Position numbers and translations under genes: made by a program. Source: Paraburkholderia sp. C35 (lineage in GTDB: Bacteria; Pseudomonadota; Gammaproteobacteria; Burkholderiales; Burkholderiaceae). From it: a DNA stretch of 44,973 nucleotides. Position 1 is the first letter of the stretch, and every line of letters begins with the position of its first letter. Under the pieces are notes generated by a model. The model was given only the letters and a program-made list of their open reading frames with translations. It had not been told where the DNA came from and made no database searches. The DNA lies in the NCBI RefSeq assembly GCF_003121405.1, contig NZ_QBUY01000071.1, positions 1 to 44,973 on the forward strand, in the 5' to 3' direction. This document shows, in pieces, positions 26,869 through 35,977 of the stretch.

Positions 26869-27933
26869 TTAATTCCAGATATTCAACGGCGACATGATCC
26901 ACAGGCCGACCACGATCACCCAGATCACGGTCACCGGCAGGAAGATCTTCCAGCCCAGACGCATGATCTGGTCATAGCGGTAACGCGGGAACGTCGCACG
27001 CACCCAGATGAAAACCGACAGCAGGAAGAAGACCTTCAGGACCAGCCAGAAGATGCCCGGGATGAACGACAGGAACTCGAACGGAGCACTCCAGCCGCCC
27101 AGGAACAGGATCGATGCCAGCGCCGAGATCACGATCATGTTGATGTACTCGGCGAGGAAGAACAGCGCGAGCGCCATACCCGAGTAATCGATCATGTGAC
27201 CTGCGACGATTTCCGACTCACCTTCCACCACGTCGAACGGGTGACGGTTGGTTTCGGCGATGCCCGACACGAAGTAGACGACGAACGCCGGCAGCAGCGG
27301 CAGCCAGTTCCACGACAGGAACGTGATGCCGTGGCTCGCGAAGATGCCGCGCATCTGCGAGCCGACGATGTCCGACAGGTTCATCGTGCCTGCCGTCATC
27401 ATCACGACCACGAGTGCGAAGCCCATCGACACTTCGTACGACACCATCTGTGCCGCGGCGCGCATCGCGCCAAGGAACGCGTACTTCGAGTTCGACGCCC
27501 AGCCGGCCAGAATCACGCCGTACACACCGACCGACGAGATCGAGATTGCATACAACAGGCCCGCGTTGATGTCGCCGAGCACAGCGCCTGCCTGGAACGG
27601 AATCACCGCCCAGACCGCGAACGCGGGGACCACCACCATCACGGGCGCGATCAGATACACCCAACGGCTTGCCTGCGACGGCTGGATGACTTCCTTCAGC
27701 AGCAGTTTCAAGACGTCGGCGATAGGCTGCAGCAGACCGGCGGGACCGACGCGGTTCGGGCCGAGACGGACGTGCATCCAGCCGATCAGCTTACGTTCCC
27801 ACAGGATCAGGTACGCCACGCACAGCAGGATCGCGACGGCCACCACCAGGATGCGCACCAGCGCCCACACCGTGGGCCATGCCACACCGAGAAGTTCGCT
27901 GCCGCCTGCGTTGATCGATTCGAACAAGGTCAT
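26869..27933 (-). CDS. nuoH: NADH-quinone oxidoreductase subunit H
   Basis: A 354-residue membrane subunit at the quinone-binding site, with about eight helices. Conserved cytoplasmic loops are WMHVRLGPNRVGPAGLLQPIAD and AETNRHPFDVVEGESEIVAG. The ATG follows the nuoG stop directly (TAAATG), so the two are coupled. Confidence 0.97.
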   Translation of the reverse strand: MTLFESINAGGSELLGVAWPTVWALVRILVVAVAILLCVAYLILWERKLIGWMHVRLGPNRVGPAGLLQPIADVLKLLLKEVIQPSQASRWVYLIAPVMVVVPAFAVWAVIPFQAGAVLGDINAGLLYAISISSVGVYGVILAGWASNSKYAFLGAMRAAAQMVSYEVSMGFALVVVMMTAGTMNLSDIVGSQMRGIFASHGITFLSWNWLPLLPAFVVYFVSGIAETNRHPFDVVEGESEIVAGHMIDYSGMALALFFLAEYINMIVISALASILFLGGWSAPFEFLSFIPGIFWLVLKVFFLLSVFIWVRATFPRYRYDQIMRLGWKIFLPVTVIWVIVVGLWIMSPLNIWN

Positions 27934-30267
27934 TTACGCCTTCTCCACCACCAGTTCACCGAACAGGCTGCCCAGCGCTGCACCGGCAGACGTAGCTGCC
28001 GACACGCGGACGACCGTCTCCGCAAGATTCGCATCACGCACGGCCGGAATCTGCACCGAGCGATCGCCCTGACGAACGCGCACGGCGTCGCCTTCTTTCA
28101 AACCCAGCTTGTCGAACAGCGCGGCGGGCAGGCCTACCGAGTTGGCAGCACGCGCAGCGGCCGTCAGATGCAGCGACTCCGCACGACGCACCAGTTGGTC
28201 GGCGTGGTAGATCGGTACGTCGGCGATACGCTCGAACGTGCCTTCCGCCGCCTGCGCGCCATTGCCGCGAGCGATGCTGGCCGACGTCTTGTTCGACAGA
28301 CGCGGCGTGAGGTCGCCGTCGCCGAGTGCAGCAACACGCACCTGCTCCGCCGTATCGTAGTCGAAGCCCGACGCGCCGAGCAGGTTGCCCAGCACGCGCA
28401 GCACCTTCCATGCGGGACGCGTATCGCCAAGCGGACGCACCACGCCGTTGAACATCTGCACCGTGCCTTCCGCGTTGACGAACGTGCCGGCCGTTTCCGT
28501 GTACGGGGCGATCGGCAGTATGACGTCCGCGTATTCGGCGCCCGTCTGGAACGGCGACATCACCACAACCATTTCCGCCTGCTTCAGCGCAGCGAGCGCC
28601 TGAGCCGGATTGGCCGTATCGAATTCAGGCTCGAGGTTCAGCAGCACGTAGCCCTTGCGCGGCTGCTCGAATGCTTCACGCGCGTTCAGACCGCCCTCGC
28701 CCGGCAATGCGCCGACGAGATGTGCGCCAACCGTATTCGCTGCTTCCGTCAGGAAGCCGAGCGATGCGCCCGTCGCGTCAGCGATCCATTGCGCCGCTGC
28801 GTGAATCGCTGCGAATTGCGGGTGCTGGACTGCGCCGTTGCCGAGCAGCACGACGCGCGTTTCGCCTGCGCCGAGTGCCTTGGCCGTCTGCTTCGCTGCA
28901 TCCGATGCCGTTGCGCCCGCGAAGGCTTCCGGCAGCGCCACGCCCTTCGCTTCCGACACGGCGGCAGCGATACCCGCCAGCTCGTTCAGCCATGCCGACG
29001 GCGCAGCCGCGATGCGCGCTGCTTGCGGGATCAGCGCGTCGTCGCGCGTGGCCTGCAGCAGCGTGATCTGTGCACCACCCTTCGCGGCCTGGCGCAGACG
29101 CGCAGCAAACAGCGGATGGTCGCGGCGCAGCGACGAACCGATCACCAGCGCGCTGTCGAGCATCGACAGGTTGGCGATCGAGGTGCCGAGCCACGGCGTG
29201 CCGTTCGCGGCTGCCGTGAAGTCCGTCTGACGCAGACGGAAATCGACGTTCGGCGTGCCGACGGCTTGTGCCAGTTGTTTGAGCAGGAACAGTTCTTCGA
29301 CCGTGCTATGCGCGCTGCCGAGTGCCGCAATCGCGTTCGCGCCGTGGTCAGCCGAGATGCCCTTCAGACCCTTGACGACATATTCGAGCGCCGTCTGCCA
29401 GTCCGTTTCCATCCACTGGCCGTTCTGCTTGAGCATCGGGCGCGTCAGACGGTCGGGGCTGTTCAGGCCTTCGTACGAGAAGCGGTCCTTGTCCGAAATC
29501 CAGCATTCGTTGATGGATTCGTTTTCGAACGGCAGAACACGCATCACGCGGTTGTTCTTCACTTGCACCACGAGGTTCGCGCCGACGGAATCGTGCGGGC
29601 TCACCGACTTGCGGCGCGACAGTTCCCACGTACGGGCGCTGTAACGGAACGGCTTGCTGGTCAGCGCGCCGACCGGGCACAGGTCGATCATGTTGCCCGA
29701 CAGTTCCGAGTCGACCGTCTTGCCGACGAACGACGTGATTTCCGAATGCTCGCCGCGGCCCAGCATGCCGAGTTCCATCACGCCGGCGACTTCTTCACCG
29801 AAGCGGACACACCGCGTGCAGTGAATGCAGCGCGACATTTCTTCCATCGAGATCAGCGGGCCGACGTTCTTGTGGAACCCCACGCGCTTCTCTTCGGTAT
29901 AACGCGACGACGACTTGCCGTAACCGACGGCCAGATCCTGCAACTGACATTCGCCGCCCTGGTCGCAGATCGGACAATCGAGCGGGTGGTTGATCAGCAG
30001 GAATTCCATCACCGATTGCTGGCCCTTCACCGCTTTTTCCGACTTCGTGCGCACGATCATGCCCGCCGACACCGGCGTCGCGCATGCAGGCACAGCCTTC
30101 GGCATCTTCTCGACATCGACGAGACACATCCGGCAGTTGGCCGCAATCGACAGCTTCTTGTGATAGCAGAAGTGAGGAATGTAGGTGTCGACCTTGTGCG
30201 CAGCCTGAATGATCATGCTGCCTTCGGCCACTTCTACTTTATTGCCGTCTATTTCAAGTTCAACCAT
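27934..30267 (-). CDS. nuoG: NADH-quinone oxidoreductase subunit G
   Basis: A 777-residue peripheral subunit. N-terminal [2Fe-2S] N1b ligands are in CYHKKLSIAANCRMC, and N5/N4 ligands in CPICDQGGECQLQD and CIHCTRCVRF; the molybdopterin-oxidoreductase-like part begins near 220 and is degenerate. The cysteines that bind cluster N7 in Thermus and E. coli are missing: the region reads SVSPHDSVGAN, then CWISD where the fourth ligand would be. I prefer the ATG at 30267 (GGAAGA Shine-Dalgarno nine bases upstream) over a TTG nine bases earlier. Confidence 0.96.
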   Translation of the reverse strand: MVELEIDGNKVEVAEGSMIIQAAHKVDTYIPHFCYHKKLSIAANCRMCLVDVEKMPKAVPACATPVSAGMIVRTKSEKAVKGQQSVMEFLLINHPLDCPICDQGGECQLQDLAVGYGKSSSRYTEEKRVGFHKNVGPLISMEEMSRCIHCTRCVRFGEEVAGVMELGMLGRGEHSEITSFVGKTVDSELSGNMIDLCPVGALTSKPFRYSARTWELSRRKSVSPHDSVGANLVVQVKNNRVMRVLPFENESINECWISDKDRFSYEGLNSPDRLTRPMLKQNGQWMETDWQTALEYVVKGLKGISADHGANAIAALGSAHSTVEELFLLKQLAQAVGTPNVDFRLRQTDFTAAANGTPWLGTSIANLSMLDSALVIGSSLRRDHPLFAARLRQAAKGGAQITLLQATRDDALIPQAARIAAAPSAWLNELAGIAAAVSEAKGVALPEAFAGATASDAAKQTAKALGAGETRVVLLGNGAVQHPQFAAIHAAAQWIADATGASLGFLTEAANTVGAHLVGALPGEGGLNAREAFEQPRKGYVLLNLEPEFDTANPAQALAALKQAEMVVVMSPFQTGAEYADVILPIAPYTETAGTFVNAEGTVQMFNGVVRPLGDTRPAWKVLRVLGNLLGASGFDYDTAEQVRVAALGDGDLTPRLSNKTSASIARGNGAQAAEGTFERIADVPIYHADQLVRRAESLHLTAAARAANSVGLPAALFDKLGLKEGDAVRVRQGDRSVQIPAVRDANLAETVVRVSAATSAGAALGSLFGELVVEKA

Positions 30268-30314
30268 GATGGTCAATCTTCCTTAACCTGTTACCGCTCA
30301 ATCGTTCGCCCGCT

Positions 30315-30341
30315 CGCCGCTGCGCTATGCGCTTGGCGGCG
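30315..30341 (-). other. hairpin in the nuoF-nuoG spacer
   Basis: Outer arms CGCCGC/GCGGCG and inner arms GCGC/GCGC close on a three-base loop, in the 96-base space between nuoF and nuoG. No U-run. Possible mRNA-processing or stability element. Confidence 0.5.
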
Positions 30342-30363
30342 GCGCCCGCGTTTGATTCCCGCT

Positions 30364-31692
30364 TTATGCAGCGACCGTTTCCGGGGCCGCCGCCGCGCCG
30401 GCATGACCGCCGACGACGCAACGCTTGTTGGCGACGTGATATTCGAATTCGTCCCAGTAGTGCTTGAGCATGCCGCGCACGGGCATCGCTGCTGCATCGC
30501 CGAGCGCGCAGATCGTGCGGCCCATGATGTTCTCGGCGACCGAGTTCAGCAGATCCAGATCTTCCTTGCGGCCCTGGCCATGCTCAATACGATGCACCAC
30601 GCGATACAGCCAGCCCGTCCCTTCACGGCACGGCGTGCACTGACCGCACGACTCTTCGTAATAGAAGTACGACAGACGCAGCAGCGAGCGCACCATGCAG
30701 CGTGTCTCGTCCATCACGATCACGGCGCCCGAGCCGAGCATCGAGCCCTGCTTGGCGATCGAGTCGTAGTCCATGTCGGTCTGCATCATCATCTCGCCCG
30801 GAATAACCGGTGCCGACGAACCACCCGGAATCACCGCCTTGATCTTCTTGCCGCCGCGCATGCCGCCTGCGAGATCGAGCAGCGTCGAGAACGGCGTGCC
30901 GAGCGGAATCTCATAGTTGCCCGGACGCTCGACGTCACCCGACACCGAGAAGATCTTCGTGCCACCGTTGTTCGGCTTACCCATTTCGAGGTAATTCTGT
31001 GGGCCGACGGCCAGCAGGAACGGCACGGCCGCGAACGTTTCCGTGTTGTTGATCGTGGTCGGCTTGCCGTACACGCCGAAGCTCGCCGGGAAAGGCGGCT
31101 TGAAGCGCGGCTGGCCCTTCTTGCCTTCCAGCGATTCGAGCAGCGCGGTTTCCTCGCCGCAGATGTACGCGCCATAACCATGGTGCGCGTGCAGCTGGAA
31201 CGAGAAGCCCGAACCCATGATGTTGTCGCCGAGGAAGCCCGCCGCGCGTGCTTCGTCCAGCGCCGCTTCGAAGCGTCGATAGACCTCGAAGATTTCACCG
31301 TGGATGTAGTTGTAGCCGACCGTGATGTTCATCGCGTACGCGCCGATGATCATGCCTTCGATCAGCGCATGCGGATTCCAGCGCAGGATGTCGCGGTCTT
31401 TGAATGTGCCCGGTTCGCCTTCGTCCGAATTGCAGACGAGGTACTTTTGCCCCGGGAACTGACGCGGCATGAAGCTCCACTTGAGGCCGGTCGGGAAGCC
31501 CGCACCGCCACGGCCACGCAGACCCGATGCCTTCACGTCGGCGATCTCCTGCTCGGGCGGAATCTTTTCTTCGAGAATACGGCGCAGCTGTTTGTAGCCG
31601 CCGCGCTCGACGTAGTCCTGAAGATGCCAGTTGTCGCCGTTCAGACCGGCGAGAATCAGCGGCTTGATGTGACGATCGTGTAGGGACGTCAT
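30364..31692 (-). CDS. nuoF: NADH-quinone oxidoreductase subunit F (NADH/FMN)
   Basis: A 442-residue NADH-oxidising subunit. FMN-binding GLRGRGGAGFPTG, NADH-binding ICGEETALLESLEGKKG and the N3 [4Fe-4S] ligands in ESCGQCTPCREGTGW plus the fourth Cys in TICALGDAA are all present. The ATG at 31692 overlaps the nuoE stop (ATGA, 31689-31692). The C-terminus is slightly extended by an Ala/Pro/Val tail. Confidence 0.97.
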   Translation of the reverse strand: MTSLHDRHIKPLILAGLNGDNWHLQDYVERGGYKQLRRILEEKIPPEQEIADVKASGLRGRGGAGFPTGLKWSFMPRQFPGQKYLVCNSDEGEPGTFKDRDILRWNPHALIEGMIIGAYAMNITVGYNYIHGEIFEVYRRFEAALDEARAAGFLGDNIMGSGFSFQLHAHHGYGAYICGEETALLESLEGKKGQPRFKPPFPASFGVYGKPTTINNTETFAAVPFLLAVGPQNYLEMGKPNNGGTKIFSVSGDVERPGNYEIPLGTPFSTLLDLAGGMRGGKKIKAVIPGGSSAPVIPGEMMMQTDMDYDSIAKQGSMLGSGAVIVMDETRCMVRSLLRLSYFYYEESCGQCTPCREGTGWLYRVVHRIEHGQGRKEDLDLLNSVAENIMGRTICALGDAAAMPVRGMLKHYWDEFEYHVANKRCVVGGHAGAAAAPETVAA

Positions 31693-32174
31693 TTCGAAAG
31701 TTCCTCGAGGAGCTGGTCGATCTTCTCGCGGCTCATGAAGCTGCACATACGATGGTTGTTCACGAGCATCACGGGCGCATCACCGCACGAACCCATGCAT
31801 TCGCCCTCTTTCAGGGTGAATTTGCCGTCCGCAGTGGTTTCGCCGAAGTCGATACCGAGCTTCTGCTTCAGATAGTCGGCGGCGCTGTCCGAACCGCCAT
31901 CGGGGCCGAGCTGGCACGGCAGGTTCGTACAGAGCGTGATCTTGTATTTGCCGACCGGCTTGAGCTCGTACATCGTGTAGAAGGTCGCGCCCTCCTGCAC
32001 GGCGACAGCCGGCATACCGAGATAGTCGGCGACGACCTGCATGAGCTCGGGCGACAGCCCGCCAAGTTCTTCCTGACCGACCGCCAACGCCGACATCACG
32101 GCGGACTGTTTCTGATCGGCGGGATACTTTGCGATCGCGCGATCGATTTCTTTCTGGCCTTCAGCTGAGATCAT
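31689..32174 (-). CDS. nuoE: NADH-quinone oxidoreductase subunit E
   Basis: A 161-residue thioredoxin-like subunit carrying [2Fe-2S] cluster N1a: CTNLPCQL and CMGSCGDAPVMLVN provide the four cysteines. The ATG at 32174 gives the family's normal start (MISAEGQKEIDRAI); an in-frame TTG at 32195 would add seven residues and cannot be excluded. A 170-base spacer without a clear structure separates it from nuoD. Confidence 0.96.
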   Translation of the reverse strand: MISAEGQKEIDRAIAKYPADQKQSAVMSALAVGQEELGGLSPELMQVVADYLGMPAVAVQEGATFYTMYELKPVGKYKITLCTNLPCQLGPDGGSDSAADYLKQKLGIDFGETTADGKFTLKEGECMGSCGDAPVMLVNNHRMCSFMSREKIDQLLEELSK

Positions 32175-32344
32175 TTTCAGACACGACTCTTTCAATTCCT
32201 ACCGAACGAAAACCCGTCGCGCACTGCGTATTGCGGCATGTTGCGACAGACCCGGCGTTCCTTTGCTTGACGTGCGCTCCGCTTCTATTGCTTTATCGGC
32301 TGCGAGAGCGCGCGCCTTGATGAAAACCGCTTACGACGACCGCG

Positions 32345-33598
32345 CTAGCGATCGACTTCACCGAACACGATGTCCTGCGTGCCGATGATCGTCACGGCGT
32401 CGGCGATCATGTGCCCGCGCGCCATTTCGTCGAGCGCGGACAGATGCGCATAGCCCGGCGCGCGAATCTTGAGGCGGTACGGCTTGTTCGCGCCGTCCGA
32501 CACCAGATAGATGCCGAACTCGCCCTTCGGATGCTCGACGGCTGCGTACGCTTCGCCTTCTGGCACGTGGAAGCCTTCCGTGAAGAGCTTGAAGTGGTGA
32601 ATCAGCTCTTCCATGTTCGACTTCATGCCCACGCGCGACGGCGGCGCAACCTTGTGATTGTCCGTCATCACAGGGCCAGGATTCTTGCGCAACCAGTCAA
32701 TGCACTGTTTCGCGATGCGCGTGGATTGACGCATTTCTTCGACACGCACCAGATAGCGGTCATAGCAATCGCCATTCACGCCAACGGGGATGTCGAAGTC
32801 CATCTGGTCATACACTTCGTACGGCTGCTTCTTGCGCAGATCCCACTCGATACCCGAGCCGCGCAGCATTGCGCCCGTCATGCCGAGCTGCAGCGCGCGC
32901 TCCGGACTCACCACGCCGATGCCGACCAGACGCTGCTTCCAGATGCGGTTGTCGGTGAGCAGCGTTTCGTACTCGTCGACGCACTTCGGGAAACGGTTGA
33001 AGAAGTCTTCGATGAAGTCGAGCAGCGAACCCTGACGCGTCTCGTTCATCTTCGACAGGGCCTTCGCGTTGCGGATCTTCGACGCCTTGTATTGCGGCAT
33101 CGCATCCGGCAGATCGCGATAGACGCCGCCCGGACGGTAGTACGCTGCGTGCATCCGTGCGCCGGACACCGCTTCGTACACGTCCATCAGGTCTTCACGT
33201 TCGCGGAACGCGTACAGGAACACGGCCATCGCGCCAACGTCCAGCGCGTGTGCGCCGATCCACATCAGGTGGTTCAGCACGCGCGTGACTTCGTCGAACA
33301 GCACGCGGATGTACTTCGCGCGGATCGGCACATCGATGCCGAGCAGCTTTTCGATCGCCATCACGTAGCCGTGCTCGTTGACCATCATCGACACGTAGTC
33401 GAGACGGTCCATGTACGGCACGGATTGAATGAAGGTTTTGCTTTCCGCGAGCTTTTCCGTCGCGCGGTGCAGGAGGCCGATGTGCGGATCGGCGCGCTGG
33501 ATCACTTCGCCGTCGAGTTCGAGCACGAGGCGCAGCACGCCGTGCGCTGCCGGGTGCTGCGGGCCGAAGTTGAGCGTGTAGTTCTTGATCTCTGCCAT
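32345..33598 (-). CDS. nuoD: NADH-quinone oxidoreductase subunit D
   Basis: A 417-residue 49-kDa-type subunit. The quinone-pocket loop is in FGPQHPAAHGVLRLVLEL and the C-terminal DIVFGEVDR end is standard. Separate from NuoC, unlike the fused NuoCD of E. coli. It is nine bases after nuoC. Confidence 0.97.
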   Translation of the reverse strand: MAEIKNYTLNFGPQHPAAHGVLRLVLELDGEVIQRADPHIGLLHRATEKLAESKTFIQSVPYMDRLDYVSMMVNEHGYVMAIEKLLGIDVPIRAKYIRVLFDEVTRVLNHLMWIGAHALDVGAMAVFLYAFREREDLMDVYEAVSGARMHAAYYRPGGVYRDLPDAMPQYKASKIRNAKALSKMNETRQGSLLDFIEDFFNRFPKCVDEYETLLTDNRIWKQRLVGIGVVSPERALQLGMTGAMLRGSGIEWDLRKKQPYEVYDQMDFDIPVGVNGDCYDRYLVRVEEMRQSTRIAKQCIDWLRKNPGPVMTDNHKVAPPSRVGMKSNMEELIHHFKLFTEGFHVPEGEAYAAVEHPKGEFGIYLVSDGANKPYRLKIRAPGYAHLSALDEMARGHMIADAVTIIGTQDIVFGEVDR

Positions 33599-33607
33599 GG
33601 CGTTCTC

Positions 33608-34210
33608 TTAGTGTTTCAGGCCGCCATAGCGATCCTCGCGGATCACGCGCGGCGTGATTTCCCGCGGCTCGATCGTCACCGGCTGATAGACGACGCGCTT
33701 CTCTTCCGGGTCGTAACGCATCTCGACATAACCGGAGACAGGGAAATCCTTGCGGAACGGATGACCAATGAAACCGTAATCGGTCAGGATACGGCGCAGG
33801 TCCGGGTGACCTTCGAAGACGATGCCGAACAGGTCGAACGCTTCGCGCTCGTACCAGTTGGCCGAACTCCAGATATCGACGACGGAGGGAACCAGCGGCA
33901 CATCGTCGTCCGGTGCGAACACGCGCACGCGCAGGCGCCAGTTGTTCGTCACGGACAGCAGATGCAGGACGGCGGCAAAACGCGGACCTTCGTAAGCGCC
34001 TTCACCGTAGGTCTGGTAGTCGACGCCGCACAGGTCGATCAGCTGCTCGAAGCGCAGCGTCAAATCGTCGCGCAGACGCGTGACCACTTCGAGGTAATCT
34101 TCCGCCTTCACGACGATAGTCAGCTCACCGATCGATTCGGTGATGCTCGTCAGGCGGCCGCCAAAGGCCGCCTCGAGGTTCGCTTTGAGGGTCTCGAGTT
34201 TGCTTGCCAT
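33608..34210 (-). CDS. nuoC: NADH-quinone oxidoreductase subunit C
   Basis: A 200-residue 30-kDa-type subunit with the signature block SANWYEREAFDLFGIVFEGH followed by LRRILTDYGFIGHPFRKDFP. It scaffolds NuoD in the connecting module. The gap to nuoB is 20 bases. Confidence 0.97.
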   Translation of the reverse strand: MASKLETLKANLEAAFGGRLTSITESIGELTIVVKAEDYLEVVTRLRDDLTLRFEQLIDLCGVDYQTYGEGAYEGPRFAAVLHLLSVTNNWRLRVRVFAPDDDVPLVPSVVDIWSSANWYEREAFDLFGIVFEGHPDLRRILTDYGFIGHPFRKDFPVSGYVEMRYDPEEKRVVYQPVTIEPREITPRVIREDRYGGLKH

Positions 34211-34230
34211 ATTGTGGGAAGGCTTGTGTC

Positions 34231-34710
34231 TTATTGACGGGCGATGGTGTTGGTGCGGCGGATCTTCGCCTGCAGCTGGATCACGCCGTAGACCAGCGCT
34301 TCAGCCGTGGGCGGACAGCCCGGCACGTACACATCGACAGGCACGATCCGGTCACAGCCACGCACCACCGAATACGAGTAGTGATAGTAGCCGCCGCCGT
34401 TCGCACACGAACCCATCGAGATCACCCAACGCGGCTCGGCCATCTGGTCGTAGACCTTGCGCAGCGCAGGTGCCATCTTGTTGCACAGCGTGCCGGCGAC
34501 GATCATCACGTCCGACTGACGCGGACTGGGACGGAACACCACGCCGAAACGGTCGAGGTCATAACGGGCGGCGCCCGCATGCATCATCTCGACCGCACAA
34601 CACGCGAGACCGAACGTCATCGGCCACAGCGAGCCGGTACGCGTCCAGTTGATCAGCTTGTCGGCCGTAGTGGTGACAAACCCTTCCTTCAAGACCCCTT
34701 CGATACTCAT
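34231..34710 (-). CDS. nuoB: NADH-quinone oxidoreductase subunit B
   Basis: A 159-residue subunit holding the terminal [4Fe-4S] cluster N2. The tandem cysteines are in [12 protein letters not shown], with further ligands in [20 protein letters not shown] and [11 protein letters not shown]. The ATG at 34710 gives the canonical [10 protein letters not shown] start; a longer in-frame frame upstream reaches into the nuoA-nuoB spacer and is rejected. Confidence 0.97.
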
Positions 34711-34772
34711 TTGTTTTCCACTCCAGACAGGCAGCGAGCCATCGCCACCTATACACACTGGCGATTAACCCG

Positions 34773-35132
34773 TTATTCCCAGTCAAGACCACCTTTCTTC
34801 CAGATATAGGCGAAGCCCAACAGGAATTCGAGCAGAAAAATCATCATCGAAATGAAACCCGGCCAGCCGATGTCGCGCAGAGCAACGCCCCACGGAAACA
34901 GGAATGCCGTTTCAAGATCGAAAATGATAAAGAGGATGGCGACCAGGTAGTAGCGCACGTCGAACTTCATGCGCGCATCTTCGAATGCTTCGAAGCCGCA
35001 CTCGTACGGTGCGTTTTTTTCGGTGTCCGGTCGATTCGGACCGAGGATCTTGCCAATACTGACCAGTGCTACGCCTAAACCGGTGCCTACGACGAGGAAC
35101 ATCAGTACGGGGAAATAGGCTGCGAGGTTCAA
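34773..35132 (-). CDS. nuoA: NADH-quinone oxidoreductase subunit A, TTG start
   Basis: A 119-residue, three-helix membrane subunit with the conserved ECGFEAF and FDLETAFLFPW blocks. The start is TTG at 35132: it gives the family's MNLAAYFPVLMF start and has GAGGA (35138-35142) five bases upstream, whereas no ATG or GTG is well placed. First gene of the 14-gene nuo operon. The leader contains a nested stem-loop, and a terminator-like stem lies between it and the upstream tRNA. Confidence 0.93.
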   Translation of the reverse strand: MNLAAYFPVLMFLVVGTGLGVALVSIGKILGPNRPDTEKNAPYECGFEAFEDARMKFDVRYYLVAILFIIFDLETAFLFPWGVALRDIGWPGFISMMIFLLEFLLGFAYIWKKGGLDWE

Positions 35133-35162
35133 AGCTATCCTCAATCGGTTGGTTCTGAGTGA

Positions 35163-35200
35163 CGTCAGGAGACGTTGACTGCTTCGAACAACCCCTGACG
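35163..35200 (-). promoter_or_regulatory. stem-loop in the nuoA leader
   Basis: CGTCAGG/CCTGACG outer arms and GTTG/CAAC inner arms, 30-68 bases upstream of the nuoA TTG. No U-run follows. Could be a stability or regulatory element; no promoter between it and the tRNA terminator could be identified with confidence. Confidence 0.5.
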
Positions 35201-35260
35201 CGAAACACTTCGGGATGCTTGATGTTGAAAGCCCACAGCAAACACTACCCCAGAAGTGAA

Positions 35261-35295
35261 AATGCCAGCCGAAGCTGAAGCAAGCGGCTGGCATT
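35261..35295 (-). terminator. terminator-like stem after tRNA-Leu
   Basis: Perfect 11-base arms (35261-35271 and 35285-35295) with a 13-base loop; on the - strand the stem ends in ATTTT and then CACTTC. It begins ten bases after the tRNA 3' end. The short U-run may allow read-through into nuoA. Confidence 0.65.
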
Positions 35296-35304
35296 CGATA
35301 ACAT

Positions 35305-35389
35305 TGGTGCCGACGGCGAGACTCGAACTCGCACAGCTTTCGCCACTACCCCCTCAAGATAGCGTGTCTACCAATTTCACCACGTCGGC
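35305..35389 (-). tRNA. tRNA-Leu (anticodon GAG)
   Basis: An 85-base class II tRNA with encoded CCA (35305-35307). The acceptor GCCGACG pairs with CGTCGGC, the D-arm is of the Leu type, the anticodon stem CTATC/GGTAG encloses TTGAGGG (anticodon GAG, reading CUC/CUU), there is a long variable arm, and the T-arm is GCGAG-TTCGAGT-CTCGC. A good promoter lies 58 bases upstream. Confidence 0.97.
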
Positions 35390-35446
35390 ACTGTCTGCAA
35401 TCCGGGAAATCAACTTGTAAAACCCGCGAATCGCTTCAAGACTTGA

Positions 35447-35475
35447 ATTGTAACCCGGCTAAACAGTTTGTTCAA
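35447..35475 (-). promoter_or_regulatory. sigma70-type promoter upstream of tRNA-Leu
   Basis: On the - strand, TTGAAC (35470-35475) and TACAAT (35447-35452) are 17 bases apart. The predicted start near 35440 leaves about 50 bases before the tRNA 5' end. Read-through of the weak terminator could also feed the nuo operon. Confidence 0.7.
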
Positions 35476-35501
35476 CGCACAAACGTGTTTTCCCCGAAAA
35501 T

Positions 35502-35891
35502 TTATTTCGGCACGTCCTGACCTGGCGCAGAAGCTGCAGGTGCAGCGACAGCAGCCGATGCATTAGCCGGTGCCGACGTGGCAGGCGCGGCCGATGCAGC
35601 AACAGGAGCAGTCACGGGCGCACTACCCAGCACGCCTGCCGAAGGCTTCGAGTGATACGAACCGAGGTAAGTCAACGCCAACGTGGTCACGAAGAACACT
35701 GCTGCCAGTATCGCAGTGGTACGTGACAGAAAATTAGCAGAACCTGTCGCGCCGAAGAGACTGCCCGATGCGCCGCTACCGAAAGCAGCACCCATGTCAG
35801 CACCCTTGCCATGCTGCAGCAGCACAAGGCCAATGACGCCAAGCGCCGACAGCAACTGCACGACAATGATCAACGTTTTCAAATACAGCAT
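35502..35891 (-). CDS. secG: preprotein translocase subunit SecG
   Basis: A 129-residue SecYEG component with two membrane helices (about 5-23 and 57-75) joined by the conserved LLQHGKGADMGAAFGSGASGS loop region. The C-terminus, about 45 residues of Ala, Pro, Ser and Val, is a low-complexity extension compared with the 110-residue E. coli protein. ATG at 35891 (AGGTGAG upstream) is preferred over an in-frame GTG nine bases earlier. It follows tpiA after 86 bases. Confidence 0.94.
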   Translation of the reverse strand: MLYLKTLIIVVQLLSALGVIGLVLLQHGKGADMGAAFGSGASGSLFGATGSANFLSRTTAILAAVFFVTTLALTYLGSYHSKPSAGVLGSAPVTAPVAASAAPATSAPANASAAVAAPAASAPGQDVPK

Positions 35892-35977
35892 CACACTCAC
35901 CTGAGTCTTTATTTAACCGCACAGCACGACATGCTGCACGCAATGGGTCATCCTCGCCCGGGCACTCTGCGTCGCGA

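Noticed and set aside
26845..31683. A 1612-codon open frame on the + strand opposite nuoF-nuoI
   Set aside because: It is antisense to four certain complex I genes. Its product is an Arg/His/Asp-rich string without domains, the usual result of strong G/C third-position bias on the opposite strand.
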